Counted from the first letter of the stretch, positions 1-7,492 are shown. The stretch is DNA of 19,901 nucleotides from Halobacteriales archaeon SW_10_68_16 (GCA_003023485.1 PXSG01000010.1:1-19901), one strand, 5' to 3'. Made by a program: numbers and translations. The notes: generated from the sequence alone by a model not told the origin.

Positions 1-46
1 CCGCCGGTCGCTGCTGCTCACCGCGGTCTCCGAAACCGGAGCGAAA

Positions 47-1096
47 TCAGGCCGTCGCGAACAGCGCCTCGGGCGGCCCGCCTGGCAGTTCGTCGCGGTC
101 GTGGTCGGCCGCGAAATCCAGGTCGGGGCCGGCGGCGACGATGCGGGTGGGCGTCACGCCCGGGTGGGTCGTGTAGTAGTGTTCCTTGATGTGGTCCATG
201 TTCACCGTCTCGGCGACGCCGGGCGTTTGGTAGAGGTCCCGGAGGTACGGCCAGAGGTTGTCGTACTGGTGGATGAACTGCTTGTTACACATAAAGTGCG
301 TGTGATACACCGGGTCGAACCGCACCAGCGTCGTGAACATGCAGATGTCGGCCTCGGTGAGGCGGTCGCCCGCGAGGTAGCGCTGGTCGGCCAGCACCGA
401 ATCCCAGTGGTCGAGCGCGTCGAACAGGTCCGCGACGGCACGGTCGTAGGCCGCCTGGCTCCGTGCGAACCCGGCGCGGTAGACGCCGTTGTTGATGGGC
501 TCGTAGATGTCGTCGATGATGCGGTCGACCTCGTCCTGGTAGCCCTCGGGATAGAGGTCGACGTCACGCTCGGCGACGTCGTCCATCGCGGTGTCGAGCA
601 TCCGGAGGATCTCCTCGGACTCGTTGTTGACGATGGTCTCCTCCTCTTTATCCCACAGGACCGGCACCGTCACACGGCAGGTCACGTCGTCGTCGGCCGC
701 CTGGTAGACCTCCCGGAGGTAGTCGCTGCCGTTGACCGTATCGGGGGTACACCCCGCCTTCTCGGGCGTGAACTGCCAGCCGTCGTCCTCGCGGTAGGGG
801 TCGACGACGTCGACCGAGATGGCGTCTTCGAGCCCCTTCAGCGCACGGACCAGCAGCGTCCGGTGGGCCCACGGGCAGGCATACGAGACGTAGAGGTGAT
901 AGCGGCCGGCTTCGGGCTGGAAGCGCGCGTCGGGGTCGTCGCTGTCTCGCGGCTCGTTGCCGGTCGACCGTTCGGCGTCGCGTGGCGACGCCCCGATCCA
1001 GTTTCGAAAGACCGTCTCCTGGCGCTCGAATTCGCCGTCCTCGTTGGTGTTCTCGGGAACGTCGGTTCGCCACTCGCCGTTGACGAGCATGTTCAT
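47..1096 (-). CDS. Glutathionyl-hydroquinone reductase-type glutathione S-transferase
   Basis: A 349-residue protein of the Xi-class GST family (YqjG/ECM4-like glutathionyl-hydroquinone reductases), which remove a thiol adduct from quinones using an active-site cysteine. The thioredoxin-fold hallmark CPWAHR is near residues 74-79, with Cys74 the expected nucleophile. The segment TVPVLWDKEEETIVNNES (about 143-160) carries the cis-Pro and the thiol-binding Glu-Ser typical of the family. The C-terminal half is the all-helical GST domain, including a segment LAGDRLTEADICMFTTLVRF. The length is close to the usual 310-350. I chose the ATG at 1096 because the family N-terminus (MNMLVNGEW...) begins there; the open frame upstream lacks homology-like sequence. 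A second ATG lies two codons in. Haloarchaea generally make gamma-glutamylcysteine rather than glutathione, so the real thiol partner is probably different (inference). Divergent from the Bat-like regulator. Confidence 0.9.
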   Translation of the reverse strand: MNMLVNGEWRTDVPENTNEDGEFERQETVFRNWIGASPRDAERSTGNEPRDSDDPDARFQPEAGRYHLYVSYACPWAHRTLLVRALKGLEDAISVDVVDPYREDDGWQFTPEKAGCTPDTVNGSDYLREVYQAADDDVTCRVTVPVLWDKEEETIVNNESEEILRMLDTAMDDVAERDVDLYPEGYQDEVDRIIDDIYEPINNGVYRAGFARSQAAYDRAVADLFDALDHWDSVLADQRYLAGDRLTEADICMFTTLVRFDPVYHTHFMCNKQFIHQYDNLWPYLRDLYQTPGVAETVNMDHIKEHYYTTHPGVTPTRIVAAGPDLDFAADHDRDELPGGPPEALFATA

Positions 1097-1167
1097 ACCG
1101 AAAGGGAGGCACTCGACGGACAAAAAGGCCGCGTGAGTGGACACGGACGTCACCCGGAGACGGTGAG

Positions 1168-1180
1168 GATTCCGGGAATC
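1168..1180. promoter_or_regulatory. 13-bp palindrome in the divergent GST/regulator promoter region
   Basis: GATTCC-G-GGAATC is a perfect inverted repeat with 6-bp arms. It lies 15 bp before the TTTTAAA box of the Bat-like gene and about 70 bp before the divergent GST gene. The position fits an operator or activator site for a dimeric regulator, possibly the adjacent Bat-like protein itself. This is an inference from position and symmetry only. Confidence 0.35.
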
Positions 1181-1194
1181 GGCCCTCCCGGCAG

Positions 1195-1201
1195 TTTTAA
1201 A
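1195..1201 (+). promoter_or_regulatory. TATA-like box of the Bat-like regulator gene
   Basis: TTTTAAA stands out in GC-rich surroundings about 39 bp before the ATG at 1240. With the usual archaeal TATA-to-start distance of about 25-30 bp, this implies a short 5' leader of around ten nucleotides. Confidence 0.45.
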
Positions 1202-1239
1202 CGCCGCAGACGCCTCTGTCAAAGCGAACAATCCTCCGT

Positions 1240-2757
1240 ATGATACAGCGCGACTCGCTCGCCCGTCTGACGCTCGACACGCTCCCGTTCAACATCGCAG
1301 TCCTCGACGAGGAGGGGACGATCCTCTTCACCAACCGGGCCTGGAACGAGTTCGCCGGTGTGGGGCCACAGGAGCGCGACGAACTGGTCGGCGTCAACTA
1401 CTTCGAGCAGACCGACGCCGACGCCGACGAGTACGCCGCCCAGGCCCTGGAGGGGTTGCAGGCGGTTGTCGAAGGCGAGCGCGACATCTTCACGCTGGAG
1501 TACCCCTGTCACTCGCCCGAGGAGAAGCGGTGGTTCCTGATGCGCGCCGCACCGTTGCCCGAGCACGACGAGGGTAGCGTCGTCGTCGCGCACATCGACA
1601 TCACCCAGCGGAAACTCGCGGAACTGCGGGCGCGCCGCCAGCGGCGCGAACTCGAACACCTGATGTCCCGCATCGACGGCCTCGTCCGGGACGTGATGGA
1701 GGCCGTCCTGCAGGCCGACAGCCGCGAGGAGATCGAGCAGACGGTCTGCGAGCGCCTCCACAGCGTCGACCCGTACGTCTGTGCCTGGGTCTCGCAGGTC
1801 GACCTGCGCACCGAGACGCTCTCGCCGACGGCAGCGGCCTGCGAGACGTTCCCGGACGAGGCCGAACTCGCGCTGGGCACCGACGACCCCGTGGTCCGGG
1901 CCGCCGAAACCGGCGAACCGCAAGCCATCCAGGACACCGCCGACGCACGGGTCGCCGACATCCACCGGACAACGCTGCTCGACGAACCCGGCGCGATCGC
2001 CGCCTTCCCGCTGGTCTACAGCGAGACCAGCTACGGCGTGTTGACCGTCGCCGCCACCGAACGGGACGCCTTCGACGAGCGCGAACTCGCGGTGTTGAAC
2101 GTCCTCGCGCGGGCGGCGTCGGTCGCGATCAACGCCATCGAGGGGCGGCGCATCCTCACGACCGACAGCGTCGTCGAGGTCGAACTGGGCATCACCGACG
2201 ACGGACTCTTTTTCGGCGACCTCTCGGCGGCCTTCGAGTGTACGCTCATCTACGAGGGCTCGCTGTACGAGGAGGACGGCTCGGTCGTGATGTTGTTCGT
2301 CGTTGACGGCGCCGACCCCGAGGACGTCGCGGCGGCGGCCCGCGAACACGCCGACGTCACGGACGTGACGGTCGTCAGCGGCGGCGACGGCGAGGGCGTC
2401 GTCGAGTTCGCGGTCAGCGACCCGCCCATCGTCTCGGAGCTGGCCGAGCGCGGCGCCGAGACGACCGCCATCGTCGCCGAAACAGGGCAGGTCCGGATCA
2501 CGCTCGAACTCCCGGCCAGCGCCGACCCGCGGTCGGTCATCGAGCAACTCTCCGAGCGCTACCCCTCGACGGACCTGCTGCTGACCTCCCGCCAGCAACT
2601 GGCCCTCCAGAAGGCCTACCTCGGGGGCTTTTTCGACTGGCCGCGCTCGATTTCGGGCGAGGACCTCGCAGAGTCGATGGACATTTCCCCCTCGACGTAC
2701 CACCAGCACCTCCGGGCCGCCGAGAAGAAGGTGCTCGCCTCGCTGTTCGAGGAGTAA
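1240..2757 (+). CDS. PAS/GAF-domain Bat-like transcriptional regulator (HTH_10)
   Basis: A 505-residue cytoplasmic sensor-regulator of the bacterio-opsin activator (Bat) family. Domains in order: a PAS fold (about 10-122, starting LDTLPFNIAVLDEEGTILF and ending VVVAHIDITQRK), a short coiled linker (123-150), a GAF domain (about 150-300), the Bat-type linker domain (about 310-440), and a C-terminal HTH_10 (about 447-498) with LTSRQQLALQKAYLGGFFDW and the recognition region SMDISPSTYHQHLRAAEKK. No phosphotransfer Asp or kinase is visible, so the signal is probably sensed directly by PAS and/or GAF through a ligand, redox state or light. In characterised relatives such as Halobacterium Bat this domain set activates transcription. 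The target here is unknown; the divergent GST gene 143 bp away is a reasonable first guess. Start at the ATG just after the TATA-like box. Confidence 0.9.
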   Translation: MIQRDSLARLTLDTLPFNIAVLDEEGTILFTNRAWNEFAGVGPQERDELVGVNYFEQTDADADEYAAQALEGLQAVVEGERDIFTLEYPCHSPEEKRWFLMRAAPLPEHDEGSVVVAHIDITQRKLAELRARRQRRELEHLMSRIDGLVRDVMEAVLQADSREEIEQTVCERLHSVDPYVCAWVSQVDLRTETLSPTAAACETFPDEAELALGTDDPVVRAAETGEPQAIQDTADARVADIHRTTLLDEPGAIAAFPLVYSETSYGVLTVAATERDAFDERELAVLNVLARAASVAINAIEGRRILTTDSVVEVELGITDDGLFFGDLSAAFECTLIYEGSLYEEDGSVVMLFVVDGADPEDVAAAAREHADVTDVTVVSGGDGEGVVEFAVSDPPIVSELAERGAETTAIVAETGQVRITLELPASADPRSVIEQLSERYPSTDLLLTSRQQLALQKAYLGGFFDWPRSISGEDLAESMDISPSTYHQHLRAAEKKVLASLFEE

Positions 2758-2846
2758 GGACTGGACTGTGACGCAGAGAGCTATCGGTGGTGTTCGCGCC
2801 GGTATTCTGTATATCGATTGTTCGTTTATCGACTCGTAGATCGCGT

Positions 2847-2860
2847 ACTGACTGGTCAGT
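2847..2860. repeat. 14-bp palindrome ACTGAC-TG-GTCAGT
   Basis: Perfect 6-bp arms around a 2-bp centre, about 90 bp after the regulator's stop codon. It could be a protein-binding site or just part of the region's terminator structure. No transcript start is apparent next to it. Confidence 0.3.
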
Positions 2861-2938
2861 CCGAATCCGCTGTTTTCGGGCTTTTGAGGACCTCTTTTTC
2901 GGAAATCGATAGTTCTCTTCGGGAACCATGCGAGACGA

Positions 2939-2955
2939 CTCCCGGATGTCGGGAG
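2939..2955. terminator. Short hairpin between convergent genes
   Basis: CTCCCG-gatgt-CGGGAG forms a perfect 6-bp GC-rich stem with a 5-nt loop in the convergent intergenic region. T-runs (e.g. CCTCTTTTTCGG near 2890) lie on its left. A role in ending transcription from either side is plausible; archaeal termination depends mainly on T-runs, so this is tentative. Confidence 0.3.
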
Positions 2956-3216
2956 TAGCCAGCAAACCCGCGCGCTCGGCTCCCGGGGCTCGCTGCGCTC
3001 CTCGTCCCTCGTACGGTATCGTCGCGGCATGACGCTGCGACAGCGCGCGAGCGAAGCGAGGCGAACACAGTCGAGCGGCCGGGAGTCCAGCCGGTGTGAC
3101 GATCACATCCGCGCCACGGGAACGAATCACCGAGCCGTCGGTGAGATTTCCGTCGCTCGACGTGACATCCAGGTTCGCACCGATAAACCGATGACCGGTA
3201 TAGAAAAACGCGCCGG

Positions 3217-3807
3217 TTACTTCCCGCGACCCTTGCCGCCGTGGACGCTCGGGCGGGTGTGTTCGGTGCCCTTGCCCTTCGAGGAGAGGCCGCGGTTCTG
3301 CTGGCCGGCGCTCGTCAGGCCCCGCAGGGTGCGGTTCGCGTGTGTGTCGTCACAGATCCAGTTGAGGTCGTCGTCGTTCTGGATGGTCGGGTGGTTCGGG
3401 TCGAGTAGGATGACCTCGAACCACTTCTGGCGGCCGTCCTCGCCGACGGGGTAGCTGTTGAGCACCCGGAGATTGGGGAACTTCCGGGTACACCGCTCCT
3501 CTGCGACGCGCTGTTTGTTCTTGCGGCGGGTGATGCGGGTCACGCCCTGGCGTTTCGAGCGCCGGCCCGCTTTGAACCGCTGTTTGCGGGCGCCACCCTT
3601 GCGGACGCTGACGCGTGCGAGCACGACGCCCTGCTTTGCCTTGTAGCCCAGCGAGCGCGCGCGGTCGAGCCGCGTCGGGCGGTCGATCCGCTCGATGGCG
3701 CCCTGCTGGCGCCACTCCTGTTGTCGTTGCCACTGCAGTTCCGCAAGCTTGCCCTCGTCCGGGTCCTTCCAGGCGTCCCGGATGTGGGAGTAGAAGCTCC
3801 GTGTCAT
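3217..3807 (-). CDS. rpl15e: 50S ribosomal protein L15e
   Basis: A 196-residue archaeal/eukaryotic-type large-subunit protein with no bacterial counterpart. The N-terminus MTRSFYSHIRDAWKDPDEG is the usual haloarchaeal start. The body is strongly basic (RPTRLDRARSLGYKAKQGVV, then KGGARKQRFKAGRRSKRQGV), as expected for an rRNA-binding protein, followed by the conserved NLRVLNSYPVGEDGRQKWFEV core and a Gly/Lys-rich tail ending HGGKGRGK. Full length. I placed the start at the ATG at 3807; the frame stays open upstream to 3924, but that stretch is Pro/Arg-rich and not part of the family. Transcribed alone, converging on the Bat-like gene. Confidence 0.96.
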   Translation of the reverse strand: MTRSFYSHIRDAWKDPDEGKLAELQWQRQQEWRQQGAIERIDRPTRLDRARSLGYKAKQGVVLARVSVRKGGARKQRFKAGRRSKRQGVTRITRRKNKQRVAEERCTRKFPNLRVLNSYPVGEDGRQKWFEVILLDPNHPTIQNDDDLNWICDDTHANRTLRGLTSAGQQNRGLSSKGKGTEHTRPSVHGGKGRGK

Positions 3808-3871
3808 GGGTCTCACCACGGGCGTTGGTGGTTCAAACCCCGGGTGGGGTTCACATCCCGACCTGTACCAG

Positions 3872-3917
3872 CGGCGAACGGACCCACCGGCGGGACGTCG
3901 CCGGCGTCCGTTCGTCG
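3872..3917. repeat. Strong two-part hairpin upstream of rpl15e
   Basis: CGAACGGAC (3875-3883) pairs exactly with GTCCGTTCG (3906-3914). Inside it, CCGGCG (3887-3892) pairs exactly with CGCCGG (3899-3904) around a 6-nt loop, with only a small asymmetric bulge between the stems. The outer stem extends about three more pairs (3872-3874 with 3915-3917, one of them G-T). That gives some 18 paired positions in 46 nt. It lies in the upstream or leader region of rpl15e, so an RNA leader structure, a protein-binding site or a terminator are all possible. Confidence 0.5.
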
Positions 3918-4152
3918 GTGTCACAGGTGCCTGCTGGTGCCCGTCATCCAGCGAGTACCGGAGCTACCCCGCTGGCGAGTAAAAGGGCTTCGAAGTCGGT
4001 CGTCGCGGCCGCTGTCAGGCAACGGCGCCGATGTCGTCGATGGGGTGTTCTGAGATGACAACACAGCCCGCTGTTCGTGGAGATCCCGCCGAGCGACCGC
4101 TTGCCAACGGAGCGCTGCTGAAATGACTTCCAAACTTCCGTTATCCGTTGAA

Positions 4153-4162
4153 TTTATTTTTC
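4153..4162 (+). promoter_or_regulatory. TATA-like box of the PPC-domain relic
   Basis: TTTATTTTTC sits 22-31 bp before the ATG at 4184, the distance expected for a leaderless archaeal transcript. The promoter of the broken gene appears intact. Confidence 0.45.
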
Positions 4163-4183
4163 TCTGTCATATATCGGTGAGTC

Positions 4184-4540
4184 ATGGGGGATTCGACTCG
4201 ACGACAGTTCCTGTGGCTGAGTGGGGGTGTTGTGACAGTGGGCCTGGCCGGTTTGGCAGTTTCACGCGCAGTAGCACGCCGACACCGGCGAACGAGGACA
4301 CGGCTACCGCGACACCCACGGAAACAGAGACGCCGACGCCGATGGAGACGCCACGCCGACACGGACGGACCTGCGCTCGATCACGTACGGCGAGACAGTG
4401 GCGGAAGACGACGACGGCCAGACGGGACAAACAGCCGTATCGAAACATCACTTTCGTCGAGTGGGTCCTACACGATCTGGGCCGGGTCGTGGAGCGGAAC
4501 CTCAACCGGCTCCTACACGCTCACCCTGGAGCGAACGTAA
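4184..4540 (+). pseudogene. Degenerate Tat-exported PPC-domain protein
   Basis: Pieces of one secreted protein lie in three frames. It opens with a twin-arginine signal (MGDSTRRQFLWLSGGVVTVG, hydrophobic to about 4264). The frame then moves to a Thr/Pro-rich linker (STPTPANEDTATATPTETET, about 4273-4353). It moves again to TPTRTDLRSITYGETVAEDDDGQ (about 4353-4421), and finally returns to the first frame for NSRIETSLSSSGSYTIWAGS and the end SYTLTLERT. The AEDDDG...NSRIET...SYTIWAG pattern is that of the bacterial pre-peptidase C-terminal (PPC) domain common in haloarchaeal exported proteins. Each frame change is repaired by adding one base. In addition GETV joins directly to AEDDDG, so roughly 40-50 residues of the domain core are missing. 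With that internal loss this is most likely a true pseudogene rather than only a sequencing fault. Confidence 0.75.
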
Positions 4541-4594
4541 GCCAGTCGAAGCCGCAATATTTTCTGTAGCAACATACAGTTTATCGTATCGCAG

Positions 4595-5506
4595 TCAATC
4601 GATCACGAATTCGGAGACGGCGACCGACTCGTCGGCTTCGACAGCATCCGCGAGTGCCCGGACGTCGACCTCGCCGACGCGGTGGGGGTACTTGCGCCGG
4701 AAGTAGCCGACGATGTTCTCGACGTCTCGTTCCAGCAGCTCGCGGGCATTAGCGTGGTCGGTCGGGACGGCCTGGGGCCAGTCGAAGACGACCACGCCCG
4801 CCTCGCGGACGAAGACGTTGTACTCGCTCATATCGGCGTGGACGTACCCCGCGTCGTGGGCGCCGGCCATCTCCCCGAGCACGAGATCCAGCACCGGCCG
4901 GACCTGCTCGGGTTCGAGCGCCGTTCGGCCGAGTTCCACCCCGTCGATGCGCTCCATCACGACCGCGTGGCGGTTGTGGTCGACCGGCTGCGGGACCGAC
5001 ACGTCCGGGTACAGCGTCTCCAGGGCCTCGTGTTCGCGTTCGGCGGCCTTGCGCGCGGTGTACATCCAGGAGACGTGCTCGCGGTCGGCGGTGTACTCCC
5101 GTTCCCGGTTGACCTCGCGAAACTCCGTATAGCCCTCGCGGTGGAACTTCAGCGCCATGGGCGTGTAGGACTGGACCTCGTAGACGTCGCTTTCCTTGCC
5201 CACGCCCAGCGGCGCGCCGAAGCCCTCGACGGTCCCGCGCTCGGCGAAGGTGTGCAGGGCCAGCGCGTCGTAGCCCTCGAAGGTCAGCCGGAAGCCCTCG
5301 TACTGGATGGTCTTGCGCTCTACGAGGCCCCGCCGCTCGCAGCGGTCCAGCCGGTAGTCGACCTCCTCGGGCGTGAGGTCGGCGAAGTCGGGCAGCTTCT
5401 CCCGGGCGACCCACTCCGAGAAGCGCATCCCCTGCTCGACCCCCGAAAGCAGGTAGAAGTCCTCGCTCTCCAGGTCGGCCAACTCGCTCGCCACGTTCTG
5501 GACCAT
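4595..5506 (-). CDS. rio2: RIO-type serine/threonine protein kinase Rio2
   Basis: A 303-residue atypical protein kinase/ATPase of the RIO2 family, which in archaea and eukaryotes acts in maturation of the small ribosomal subunit. The N-terminal winged helix (about 1-90) is specific to Rio2. The kinase domain shows the nucleotide loop GVGKESDVY (101-109), the Lys of ALKFHR (120), the RIO-specific flexible loop (125-148), the catalytic loop HADMSEYN (223-230, Asp225) and the metal-binding VFDWPQ (240-245, Asp242). All key residues are present. I start at the ATG at 5506, where the conserved MVQNVASEL begins; the open frame continues upstream but runs into the promoter. Divergent from the serine acetyltransferase gene. 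Confidence 0.95.
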   Translation of the reverse strand: MVQNVASELADLESEDFYLLSGVEQGMRFSEWVAREKLPDFADLTPEEVDYRLDRCERRGLVERKTIQYEGFRLTFEGYDALALHTFAERGTVEGFGAPLGVGKESDVYEVQSYTPMALKFHREGYTEFREVNREREYTADREHVSWMYTARKAAEREHEALETLYPDVSVPQPVDHNRHAVVMERIDGVELGRTALEPEQVRPVLDLVLGEMAGAHDAGYVHADMSEYNVFVREAGVVVFDWPQAVPTDHANARELLERDVENIVGYFRRKYPHRVGEVDVRALADAVEADESVAVSEFVID

Positions 5507-5561
5507 CACCCGCCCGTACTCGGTCGATTCCCAAAAGCCCGGCGCGTCGCCCCTCTTCTCT

Positions 5562-5568
5562 GTATAAA
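5562..5568 (-). promoter_or_regulatory. TATA-like box for rio2
   Basis: On the minus strand TTTATAC lies 56-62 bp before the rio2 ATG, within an AT-rich island of the 193-bp divergent spacer. It implies a leader of about 30 nt if used. The island also contains a short inverted repeat GTATA-aactc-TATAC. Confidence 0.35.
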
Positions 5569-5699
5569 CTCTATACGGCCATATCAAATCGCGCGCCTGG
5601 TGCCGTCGAATCCGTACACGAGGGCTCCGGTTTGGGAAGGGCTGGCACGGAGCGGATTCTACAGCACTTAACTGTACTCGCCGGCCTCCTCCTATACGG

Positions 5700-6572
5700 A
5701 TGGGATACGAATACAACGGCGACGCCCACAGCGAACTCGTCGACGCATACCGAGACGACGACTCACCCTTTCCGACGGACACTTCGCGTGACTACCCACG
5801 GCGCGATTCGCTCCGGGACGAGCTTCCGCTCCTCAAACAGCTCCTGTTCCCGCGGTGCTGGAACGCGCCGGCCCTGCTGGACGACCCCGACGAGGTACGG
5901 ACCCGCCTGACCGAACTCGGCGACTGCATCCACAAGGGGATCACGGCCTACTCGGACCGCGACGCAGACGCCTTGAGGGCTGTCGTCGACGAGACACTCG
6001 ACCGACTGCCGGCGATCCGACACGCCCTGAAGAAGGACGTCGAGGCCGCGTACAAGGGCGACCCCGCTGCGAAGAGCTACTGTGAGATCATCCGGTCGTA
6101 TCCGGGCTTTCACGCCATCCTGACCCACCGGGTGGCACACGTCCTCTACGAGGCGGACTGCTCCGAGTACGCGCGCGAACTCGCCGAGTACTCCAAAGTC
6201 GAGACCGGCATCGACATCCACCCGGGCGCGGAGATCGGCGCGTACTTCTTCGTCGACCACGGGACCGGCGTCGTCATCGGCGAGACGGCGACTGTCGGTG
6301 ACTGGGTCCGGATCTACCAGAACGTCACGCTCGGGGCACTGCACTTCGAGAAACAGGAAGGCGAGGACCACATGCTGAAGAAGGGGTACAAGCGCCACCC
6401 CGATATCGGCGACCACGTCGTCATCGGCGCCGGCACCAACGTCCTCGGGACGGTCGAAGTCGGCGACCACGTGAGCATCGGTGCGAACTGCTGGGTGACC
6501 GACGACGTCCCCGACGACACGAGCGTCTTCGTCGCCGACCACCCCGATCAGGAGCGCAAACCGAACGGGTGA
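5700..6572 (+). CDS. Serine O-acetyltransferase (EpsC/CysE-like)
   Basis: A 290-residue enzyme that transfers acetyl from acetyl-CoA to L-serine, the first step of cysteine synthesis. The N-terminal helical domain (about 35-165) contains DPAAKSYCEII (121-131) and FHAILTHRVAHVLY (137-150). The left-handed parallel beta-helix begins around 168, with IDIHPGAEIG (171-180, catalytic His174), FFVDHGTGVVIGETATVGDW (183-202) and repeated hexapeptide turns to about 265. The long N-terminus and the KKGYKRHPDIGDHVVIG insert match the EpsC-type branch better than classical CysE. Full length and intact. No cysteine synthase gene lies in the window, so it is not part of a local cys operon. It ends 76 bp before the tRNA-Arg gene. 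Confidence 0.93.
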   Translation: MGYEYNGDAHSELVDAYRDDDSPFPTDTSRDYPRRDSLRDELPLLKQLLFPRCWNAPALLDDPDEVRTRLTELGDCIHKGITAYSDRDADALRAVVDETLDRLPAIRHALKKDVEAAYKGDPAAKSYCEIIRSYPGFHAILTHRVAHVLYEADCSEYARELAEYSKVETGIDIHPGAEIGAYFFVDHGTGVVIGETATVGDWVRIYQNVTLGALHFEKQEGEDHMLKKGYKRHPDIGDHVVIGAGTNVLGTVEVGDHVSIGANCWVTDDVPDDTSVFVADHPDQERKPNG

Positions 6573-6616
6573 GTTGAGGGGCCCCACCCCGAAGTGGCTG
6601 GCTCGCTATCCGAAGG

Positions 6617-6623
6617 TATTTAT
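6617..6623 (+). promoter_or_regulatory. TATA-like box of tRNA-Arg
   Basis: TATTTAT stands 26-32 bp before the 5' end of the tRNA in GC-rich surroundings, the usual spacing for an archaeal promoter. Confidence 0.55.
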
Positions 6624-6648
6624 CCGAGATTCGGCTGGATACGCATGT

Positions 6649-6721
6649 GCGCCGGTAGCCTAGCGGACAAGGCACCAGGTTCCGGACCTGGAGACCGGGG
6701 GTTCGAATCCCTCCCGGCGCG
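6649..6721 (+). tRNA. tRNA-Arg (anticodon CCG)
   Basis: A complete cloverleaf can be drawn. Acceptor GCGCCGG (6649-6655) pairs with CCGGCGC (6714-6720), with discriminator G. The D stem is GCC/GGC. The anticodon stem CCAGG/CCTGG encloses loop TTCCGGA, giving anticodon CCG, which reads CGG arginine codons. The T arm has the loop TTCGAAT. The variable loop is short. There is no encoded CCA and no intron. Confidence 0.96.
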
Positions 6722-6753
6722 TGCTTCTCGAGTGTCGGGGTGAGGAGAGTAGC

Positions 6754-7413
6754 TCAGGGCGACTCGTCGGTCTCCAGCGTGAAGCTGGCCGTCGGGTAGG
6801 CCGTGCAGGTCAGACAGTAGCCACGCTCCATCTCCTCGTCGTTGAGCGTGTCGTTCTGTCTGTGCCGGATGTAGTCCTCCGCGGGTCCCTCTTCGATGTG
6901 ACCCGAACAGGAGAGGCACTGTCCCTCGCGGCAGGCGTAGGGCAGGTCCCAGCCCTGTTCCTCGCCGGCCTCGAGGATGTTCTCGTTGTTGGCGACCTCG
7001 ATGGTCGTGCCCTGTTTGGCGAACTCGATCTCGTAGACCTCGAGCTCGTCCTCGGAGATGGCGTCGGGGTCGAACCCCTCCTCAGCCTCGTCCTCGCCCT
7101 CGGCGAGTTCGCCCTCGGCGCCGGCACCGATCGCGCCCGCGGCGCCGCCACCGCCGATCGAGCGGTTCATCGGCTCGGGGAACTCCGTCTCCGGGACCGC
7201 CTTCGCGCGCCGTTCGAGCACCTCCTGGGAGATGTCCTCGGCCGGTTCCCAGCCCGACCCTTCCGCGTAGTGGACGACCACCACGACGACCGTCAGCACG
7301 AACGCACCGAGCACTGCGGACTGGGTCAGGTCCACCACACCGGCGAACCAGAAGACGACGAACCCGAGCCACAGCACCAACCCGGCGCCGATGGCGATGG
7401 CGTCTCGGTTCAT
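6754..7413 (-). CDS. Membrane-anchored [2Fe-2S] ferredoxin
   Basis: A 219-residue electron carrier. Two hydrophobic helices at the N-terminus (about 6-25 and 30-48) precede a Gly/Glu-rich linker (about 50-125). The C-terminal plant-type ferredoxin domain (126-219) binds [2Fe-2S] through C161-x4-C166-x2-C169 (ACREGQCLSCSG) and C200 (RGYCLTC). It resembles haloarchaeal soluble ferredoxins in the cluster loop but adds the membrane anchor, so electrons are probably passed to or from a membrane partner; the cluster domain is presumably on the cytoplasmic side. No partner reductase lies nearby. Start at the ATG at 7413, 23 bp beyond a TTAATTAAA box, consistent with a leaderless mRNA. Confidence 0.92.
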   Translation of the reverse strand: MNRDAIAIGAGLVLWLGFVVFWFAGVVDLTQSAVLGAFVLTVVVVVVHYAEGSGWEPAEDISQEVLERRAKAVPETEFPEPMNRSIGGGGAAGAIGAGAEGELAEGEDEAEEGFDPDAISEDELEVYEIEFAKQGTTIEVANNENILEAGEEQGWDLPYACREGQCLSCSGHIEEGPAEDYIRHRQNDTLNDEEMERGYCLTCTAYPTASFTLETDESP

Positions 7414-7435
7414 GTTGGTGGCTATAGCACACCGC

Positions 7436-7444
7436 TTTAATTAA
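7436..7444 (-). promoter_or_regulatory. TATA-like box of the ferredoxin gene
   Basis: TTAATTAAA on the minus strand lies 23-31 bp before the ferredoxin ATG, in otherwise GC-rich DNA. Confidence 0.5.
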
Positions 7445-7492
7445 CTGTTGTTTCCGCCATGTTCGGTCCCGGGGTCGCCGGCCCGGTCGGGG

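Larger units (their letters stand above)
2758..3216. other. Non-coding region between convergent genes
   Basis: These 459 bp separate the 3' ends of the Bat-like gene and rpl15e. I see no credible gene; open frames here have the composition of shadows. The first 150 bp are comparatively AT-rich, then GC rises around 2970-3060, where the partly complementary GCTCGCTGCGCTCCTCG and GCGAGCGAAGCGAGGCG could fold together loosely. Two shorter symmetric sequences inside are listed separately. Confidence 0.6.
3808..4183. other. Non-coding region upstream of rpl15e
   Basis: These 376 bp separate rpl15e from the start of the PPC-domain relic on the other strand. I see no supported gene. The region contains a strong hairpin (listed separately) about 65 bp before the rpl15e start, and an AT-rich promoter-like stretch close to the relic. 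Confidence 0.6.

Noticed and set aside
101..1243. Long plus-strand open frame opposite the GST gene
   Set aside because: It is a GC-rich codon shadow; the minus-strand frame has the CPWAHR motif and the family length.
1219..3030. 603-codon minus-strand open frame opposite the regulator
   Set aside because: Its composition is that of an antisense shadow, while the plus strand encodes a complete PAS-GAF-HTH_10 protein.
3029..3454. Plus-strand open frame over the rpl15e 3' end
   Set aside because: Overlaps a certain ribosomal gene on the other strand and has no start signals or recognisable motifs.
3815..3870. tRNA-like T-loop sequences (GGTTCAAACC and GGTTCACATCC)
   Set aside because: No matching acceptor stem, D arm or anticodon arm could be built on either strand.
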